Source: Streptomyces sp. NP-1717
GTDB lineage: Bacteria > Actinomycetota > Actinomycetes > Streptomycetales > Streptomycetaceae
Assembly (NCBI RefSeq): GCF_022695985.1
Contig: NZ_JAAPBF010000054.1
Location: forward strand, 1-36,013
DNA: 36,013 nucleotides
Direction: 5' to 3'
Positions 32,482 to 36,013 of the stretch are shown piece after piece. The position numbers and the translations under genes are program-made. The notes beneath the pieces are model-generated. The model made no database searches. It was not told the DNA's origin and was given only the letters and a program-made list of their open reading frames with translations. Position 1 is the stretch's first letter, and each line of letters opens with the position of its first letter.

Positions 32482-33687
32482 ATGAGTGGCTATTTCACTA
32501 CGGAGTTCCATGAACGTCTCAGGGCGCAGGTCCGGGCGTTCGCGGAGGCCGAGGTCCGACCCCGAATACCCGAGATGGAGGCGTCCAGAGCCGTCCAGCA
32601 CGAGCTGTCCCAGCTCATCGCCTGGCAGGGCTGGCTGGGTGTCACCATCGATCCCGCGTACGGCGGCATGGGCGCCGGCCACGTCGCGAAGACCATCATC
32701 ATCGAGGAACTGTCGCGCGTCAGCGGCGCCATGGGCGCCATGGTGCAGGCCTCGCAGCTCGGTGTCGCGAAGATCAACCACTTCGGCAACGACATCCAGA
32801 AGAAGACCTGGCTCCCGGAGATCGCCGCCGGCGGCTGTCTGCCGACCATCGCCGTGACCGAGGCCGGTTCCGGCGGCCACGTGCTCGGCATGGAGGCGAC
32901 CGCCCACCGCGACGGTGACGACTACATCCTCAACGGCGCCAAGGTCTTCGTCGGCAACTCGCACGTCGGCGATCTGCACGGTGTCGTGGTGCGCACAGGA
33001 CCGGGCAGCAAGGGCCTCTCCGCGTTTCTCGTGGAGGCGGACCGCCCGGGCTTCTCCCTGGCCCCGCACCGGCCCGCCATGGGCCTGCACGGCTTCTCCT
33101 TCGGCGAGCTGATCTTCGACAACTGCCGGGTGCCCGCGGCCAATCTGCTCGGCAACGAGGGCGACGGGCTGCCCGTCGCGTACTCGTCGAGCATCCTCTA
33201 CGGCCGGGCCAACCTGACCGCGGTCGCGCTGGGCATCCACCGGGCGATCCTGGAGGAGACGGTCGCGTTCGCGACGGCTCGCCAGCGCTACGGCGCCCCG
33301 CTGTCCGAACTCCCCACGATCAAGCAGAAGCTGGGGAAGATGCAGTCGCAGTTCATGACGGCGCGGCTGACGGCGTACCACGCGGTGCACCTGCTCGATC
33401 AAGGGCTGCCGTGCGACGCCGAGTTGATGAACGCCAAGCTGGTGAACGTCGAGTCGGCGATGGACTCCGCCCGGGCCGCCATGGAGGTCCACGCGGCCAT
33501 CGGCCTCTCGACGGACCGCCCCATCGAGCGCTACACGCGCGACGCGTTCCACATCTTCGCGCCGGCCGGCACGTCGGACATCCAGCTCCAGCGGCTGGCG
33601 GAGACGGCGCTGGGCACCTCGAAGGGTGACTGGTCACGACGACTGGCCGCCCACGCGGGTGCGGGAGCGGCCGCTGTCGTCGGCTGA
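32482..33687 (+). CDS. Acyl-CoA dehydrogenase-like flavoprotein, atypical active site
   Basis: This 401-residue protein spans the full ACAD fold: N-terminal helices, a beta domain (TEAGSGGHVLGMEATA, then NGAKVFVGNSHVGDL) and C-terminal helices with RQRYGAPLSELPTIK and AIGLSTDRPIERYTRDA. ACADs use FAD to oxidise acyl thioesters. The usual catalytic Glu before the GT of an EGTxEIQ motif is replaced: the sequence reads PAGTSDIQ with A362. The FAD-contact motif also lacks the common TEPxAGSD form. This resembles secondary-metabolism or acyl-carrier-protein-specific branches, or a flavin enzyme with another reaction. ATG 32482 is used; ATG 32452 is ten codons upstream. It is a single gene, so its pathway is unclear. 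Confidence 0.85.
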   Translation: MSGYFTTEFHERLRAQVRAFAEAEVRPRIPEMEASRAVQHELSQLIAWQGWLGVTIDPAYGGMGAGHVAKTIIIEELSRVSGAMGAMVQASQLGVAKINHFGNDIQKKTWLPEIAAGGCLPTIAVTEAGSGGHVLGMEATAHRDGDDYILNGAKVFVGNSHVGDLHGVVVRTGPGSKGLSAFLVEADRPGFSLAPHRPAMGLHGFSFGELIFDNCRVPAANLLGNEGDGLPVAYSSSILYGRANLTAVALGIHRAILEETVAFATARQRYGAPLSELPTIKQKLGKMQSQFMTARLTAYHAVHLLDQGLPCDAELMNAKLVNVESAMDSARAAMEVHAAIGLSTDRPIERYTRDAFHIFAPAGTSDIQLQRLAETALGTSKGDWSRRLAAHAGAGAAAVVG

Positions 33688-33719
33688 ACACGTTCCTCGC
33701 CGGCCTCCGCCGGCTCACC

Positions 33720-33768
33720 CCGGCCTCGCCGGACGGGCTGCCAACCGCGGCTCGTCCGGCGAGGCCGG
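33720..33768. repeat. Palindromic element between convergent genes, second member of the family
   Basis: A 16-bp perfect stem (33720-33735 with 33753-33768) continues inward with mostly paired bases to a small loop. It contains TCGCCGGACGGGCT (33726-33739), identical to the core of the element at 7950-8018, and like that one sits between two convergent stop codons. CTCGCCGG-type motifs repeat just upstream (33697-33715). It probably works as a bidirectional terminator. Confidence 0.75.
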
Positions 33769-33774
33769 CGGCGG

Positions 33775-34356
33775 TTACTGGCGCGGACCGCCGCCGGTGC
33801 GCTGGTAGATCAGGCGCATCAACTGGTCGCGGCTCTCCTTGATGAGCTGGAGGGTGTCGCGGCCCGTCTCCTTGCCGCGCGGGTCCGTACCCACGAAGCA
33901 GACCGTTCCCAGGACCGTGTCCGTGCGCTCGTCGATGAGCGGGGCGCCGGCGTAGGTGCGGATACCGATCAGGTCCACCACCTCGTTCGAGGCGAACCGC
34001 GGATACGCGTACACGTCCGGAAGCACCAGCGCCTTGCGGCGGTTGAGGACGTCCGGGCAGTAGCCGTGGTCCCGGGACATGATCCGGCTCACCTCGGGGT
34101 TGCCGCCCGCCTCGGGACCGCCCGGCCCCGACTGGGCCGCGGACGGCGTGTGCAGACCGGCGAAGAACTGGTGGCCGGTGATGAAGTTGACCATCGCGTA
34201 CGGAGCACCCGCCGCCTGCGCGAGCTGCGTCGCGAACGCGTCGAACTCGGCGTCGGGCATGTCCCCGAGGCCCAGTTCACGCAGCCGGGCCTCGCGGTGC
34301 GCCAATTCCCGGTCGGGCGCGGGGAGATGCAGCCCCGCTTCGGTGTCGTAGGTCAT
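33775..34356 (-). CDS. GAF-domain protein at the end of the conservon
   Basis: This 193-residue soluble protein consists mostly of a GAF domain (about residues 30-180), with the strands APYAMVNFITGHQFFAGLH and YAGAPLIDERTDTVLGTVCFVG. GAF domains bind small ligands or mediate protein contacts. It has no output domain. ATG 34356 overlaps the cvnD stop by four bases (ATGA) and has GGGAG about 9 bases upstream, so it belongs to the conservon and may be a sensory accessory in the position where other conservons carry a cytochrome P450 (cvnE). A long palindrome follows its stop. Confidence 0.85.
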   Translation of the reverse strand: MTYDTEAGLHLPAPDRELAHREARLRELGLGDMPDAEFDAFATQLAQAAGAPYAMVNFITGHQFFAGLHTPSAAQSGPGGPEAGGNPEVSRIMSRDHGYCPDVLNRRKALVLPDVYAYPRFASNEVVDLIGIRTYAGAPLIDERTDTVLGTVCFVGTDPRGKETGRDTLQLIKESRDQLMRLIYQRTGGGPRQ

Positions 34357-35003
34357 GAAGTGGCTCCCAGATCGCTGGAGTGCTGAAGGGGTGATGCGGG
34401 GGGCGGGGTGTGGACGGCCCGCTCCCGCGTGCGGCGGAGCGAGACCGAGTGCGCGTAACTGACGAGGGAGACCAGTACGTGCTTCGCCGACGCGGGGTCG
34501 CGTGCGTCGCAGAGCAACACCGGTACGTCCGCCCTGAGTTCGAGCGCCTCGCGGACCTCTTCCGAGCTGTAGCGGTAGGCGTCCTCCGCGTCGAACTCGT
34601 TCACGGCGACGACGAAGGGCACATCACGGCTCTCGAAGTACTCGACGGCGGCGAAGCAGTCCAGCAGCCGGCGGGTGTCGGCCAGGACGACGGCCCCGAT
34701 GGCGCCCAGCGACAGATCGTCCCAGGTGAACCAGAACCGCTGCTGACCCGGAGTGCCGAACAGCAGCAGCACCATGTTCTGCTTCTGGAGGGTGATCCGG
34801 CCGAAGTCCAGGGCCACCGTGGTGGTGGCCTTGTTCTCGATGCCCTCCAGCCGGTCGGTGCCCGTCCTGCTGCTCGCGGAGGTCAGGGTCTCCTCCGTCG
34901 AGAGCGGCTTGATCTCGCTGACCGCGCCGATCATGGTGGTCTTGCCCACGCCGAAGCCGCCACCGACCACGATCTTCAGGGCGATGGGATCGTCAGACGA
35001 CAT
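34353..35003 (-). CDS. cvnD: CvnD, conservon GTP-binding protein
   Basis: This 216-residue small GTPase-like protein has the P-loop GGFGVGKTT (G1), the G3-like LFGTPGQQRFWF with its usual conservon lack of the leading Asp, NEFD in the G4 position and CDARD in G5. In Streptomyces conservons, CvnD works with the sensor-like CvnA, roadblock CvnB and DUF742 CvnC in a membrane-associated complex likened to eukaryotic G-protein-coupled systems; some control development and antibiotic onset. ATG 35003 (MSSDD) overlaps the end of cvnC by 11 bases and has GAGGGG 10 bases upstream; TTG 35021 is an unlikely alternative. The C-terminal 30 residues are Pro/Ser-rich. Confidence 0.93.
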   Translation of the reverse strand: MSSDDPIALKIVVGGGFGVGKTTMIGAVSEIKPLSTEETLTSASSRTGTDRLEGIENKATTTVALDFGRITLQKQNMVLLLFGTPGQQRFWFTWDDLSLGAIGAVVLADTRRLLDCFAAVEYFESRDVPFVVAVNEFDAEDAYRYSSEEVREALELRADVPVLLCDARDPASAKHVLVSLVSYAHSVSLRRTRERAVHTPPPASPLQHSSDLGATS

Positions 35004-35367
35004 AGGTTCGTAGCCCCTCAAGCACTGCCTCCAGCAGATTCGGATCTTTCGGGTCGGCCGTTCTCGTGGGCATCGCCATGATCAACGCTCCCTCGTCCAG
35101 CAGGTCGGAGAGCAGGATCTTCGCCACCTGGACCGGCTGGCCCAGGGTGGCGGCGACCTCGGCCACCGACCGTGCCTCGCCGCGGCAGAGCGCGAGACAG
35201 TGGGCCGCCTCCGGACTGAGGTAGCCCTCCGGCGCCGTGGCCCGTGCCTTCAGGAGCGACGACAGACTCATCTCGTTCGTGGGCCGCGTGCGCCCACCCG
35301 TCAGGGCGTACGGACGGATCTCGTGCTCGTCGTCGTCCACCCAGGGGGTACCGTCTAAGGCCGCCAT
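34993..35367 (-). CDS. cvnC: CvnC, DUF742 protein with a TTA codon at position 4
   Basis: This 124-residue protein has the DUF742 pattern: IRPYALTGGRTRP near 17-29, a winged-helix-like middle (SVAEVAATLGQPVQVAKILLSDLLDEG) and the closing LLEAVLEGLRTYVV. CvnC is a core conservon component that binds its partners. ATG 35367 follows the cvnB stop by two bases. Its fourth codon (35358-35356) is TTA, the rare leucine codon read by the bldA tRNA in Streptomyces, which is abundant only late in growth. This suggests that the conservon complex is completed only when bldA is active. A later start (GTG at codon 10) would avoid it but has no ribosome site. Confidence 0.92.
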   Translation of the reverse strand: MAALDGTPWVDDDEHEIRPYALTGGRTRPTNEMSLSSLLKARATAPEGYLSPEAAHCLALCRGEARSVAEVAATLGQPVQVAKILLSDLLDEGALIMAMPTRTADPKDPNLLEAVLEGLRTYVV

Positions 35368-35369
35368 GA

Positions 35370-35807
35370 TCAGTGCACCCGGTCGTCGACGGAGGACTGA
35401 CGCAGCCGCGGAGGCGTACTCAGGTGCTCGGGCACGCTCTTGACCAGCTGCCCCATCTCGAAACCGACCGCGCCGAGATCGGCGCTGTCGGAAGCCAGCA
35501 CACCCAGCACGGCCCCGGGGCCGGCCATGGAAACGAAGAGCAGCCCGTTGTCGTGCTCGACCACCACCTGCCTGACCCTGCCGTCGGCGGGACCCTTGAT
35601 GTCACGGACGCCGCCGGCCAGCGAGCACAACGCGGTGCTGATCGCGCTCAGCTTGTCCGCCGAGTCGATGCTCAGACCGTAGGAATGCTTGCGCACTCCG
35701 TCACTGGAAGCCAGGACGGCGCCTTCCGTACCGGGGACGCGCCTGATGAAATCAGCCATCAACCAGTCCAGATCGGGCTGCTGGGCCGAAAAACCTTCGT
35801 TTGGCAA
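35370..35807 (-). CDS. cvnB: CvnB, roadblock/LC7 domain protein
   Basis: This 145-residue protein has the roadblock/LC7 fold, with LDWLMADFIRRVPGTEGAVLASSDGV near the start, a central GGVRDIKGPADG and the closing ADLGAVGFEMGQLVKSV. In conservons, CvnB is thought to regulate the GTPase CvnD, as roadblock proteins such as MglB do for their GTPases. TTG 35807 is chosen: GGAG stands 8 bases upstream and no ATG or GTG fits better. It follows cvnA by 43 bases and precedes cvnC by 2, so all are in one operon. Confidence 0.92.
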   Translation of the reverse strand: MPNEGFSAQQPDLDWLMADFIRRVPGTEGAVLASSDGVRKHSYGLSIDSADKLSAISTALCSLAGGVRDIKGPADGRVRQVVVEHDNGLLFVSMAGPGAVLGVLASDSADLGAVGFEMGQLVKSVPEHLSTPPRLRQSSVDDRVH

Positions 35808-35850
35808 GAGAGTGACTCCGTAAGTGGTTGGGCTACCGCCGCGGGCAGCG

Positions 35851-36013
35851 TCAGCTCGACTGGTCGGGGGGCCCCTGCGGGCCGTCTTCCGAGCTGGCGA
35901 GCCTGATGCCTGAGGCGAAACGAGCCATCAGATCCGGATTCGGTGCGACGACCTCCCGGTCGGCGTCGGCGAGCCGCGGGAACTCCGGTCCGCGGTACGT
36001 CTCGCTCCGCCGG
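35851..36013 (-). CDS. cvnA: CvnA, conservon sensor-kinase-like protein (3' end only)
   Basis: Only the last 53 codons lie in the window; the reading frame enters from the right edge and stops at TGA 35853-35851. The visible tail reads GPEFPRLADADREVVAPNP and ends with an acidic, Pro/Gly-rich stretch (SSEDGPQGPPDQSS). That is too little for a domain call by itself. Its position directly before cvnB, on the same strand and in the canonical cvnA-B-C-D order, supports CvnA, a membrane protein with a histidine-kinase-like ATPase domain and a long Pro-rich C-terminus. The tail composition fits. Confidence 0.75.
   Translation of the reverse strand, partial: RRSETYRGPEFPRLADADREVVAPNPDLMARFASGIRLASSEDGPQGPPDQSS

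Overview
The window is chromosomal DNA from a Streptomyces or very close relative. The support is the strongly GC-biased third codon position, the frequent GTG/TTG starts, and several lineage-typical families: a conservon operon (cvnABCD), two XRE/DUF5753-DUF397 regulator pairs, an anti-sigma-type HATPase, a GPP34 protein and FbiC of coenzyme F420 biosynthesis. I see no rRNA, tRNA, insertion sequence, prophage or CRISPR array. Many of the longest open frames on either strand are antisense shadows caused by high GC.

Layout. 1-765: the 5' part of a PrsW-type membrane protease gene (minus), with a good promoter. 980-3145: a two-gene MacB/FtsX-type ABC exporter. 3222-3950: a membrane-anchored unknown (minus). 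4048-6654: fbiC. 6794-7909: an ADP-ribosylglycohydrolase homologue that has lost its metal-binding acidic residues. 8091-9668: a sodium:solute symporter (minus). 10106-11385: DUF397 plus XRE/DUF5753 regulator (minus). 11724-12443: GPP34 (minus). 12645-16007: a D,D-carboxypeptidase with a cytoplasmic repeat-rich N-terminus of about 700 residues. 16213-18036: a polytopic membrane protein.

18112-26337 is the most notable block: a poly-gamma-glutamate (PGA)-type locus. On the minus strand it holds a CapA/PgsA-like lipoprotein, a tandem-HAMP double sensor with no output domain, PgsB/CapB, PgsC/CapC and an NlpC/P60 peptidase. Only 20 bp away and divergent is an anchored protein with a His-rich, metal-hydrolase-like pattern. 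I infer an actinobacterial anionic-polymer synthesis, sensing and degradation system.

26376-33687 holds a VOC protein, a secreted beta-propeller phytase, a second XRE/DUF397 pair divergent from a HATPase, small membrane and unknown proteins, a DinB-type protein and an atypical acyl-CoA dehydrogenase-like enzyme. 33775-36013 is a conservon: cvnA (3' end), cvnB, cvnC, cvnD and a GAF protein. cvnC carries the only in-frame TTA codon I found by eye, which suggests bldA-dependent translation. Two convergent junctions carry long GC-rich palindromes sharing a 14-base core, and several genes look leaderless (a TAnnnT hexamer 7-9 bases before ATG).
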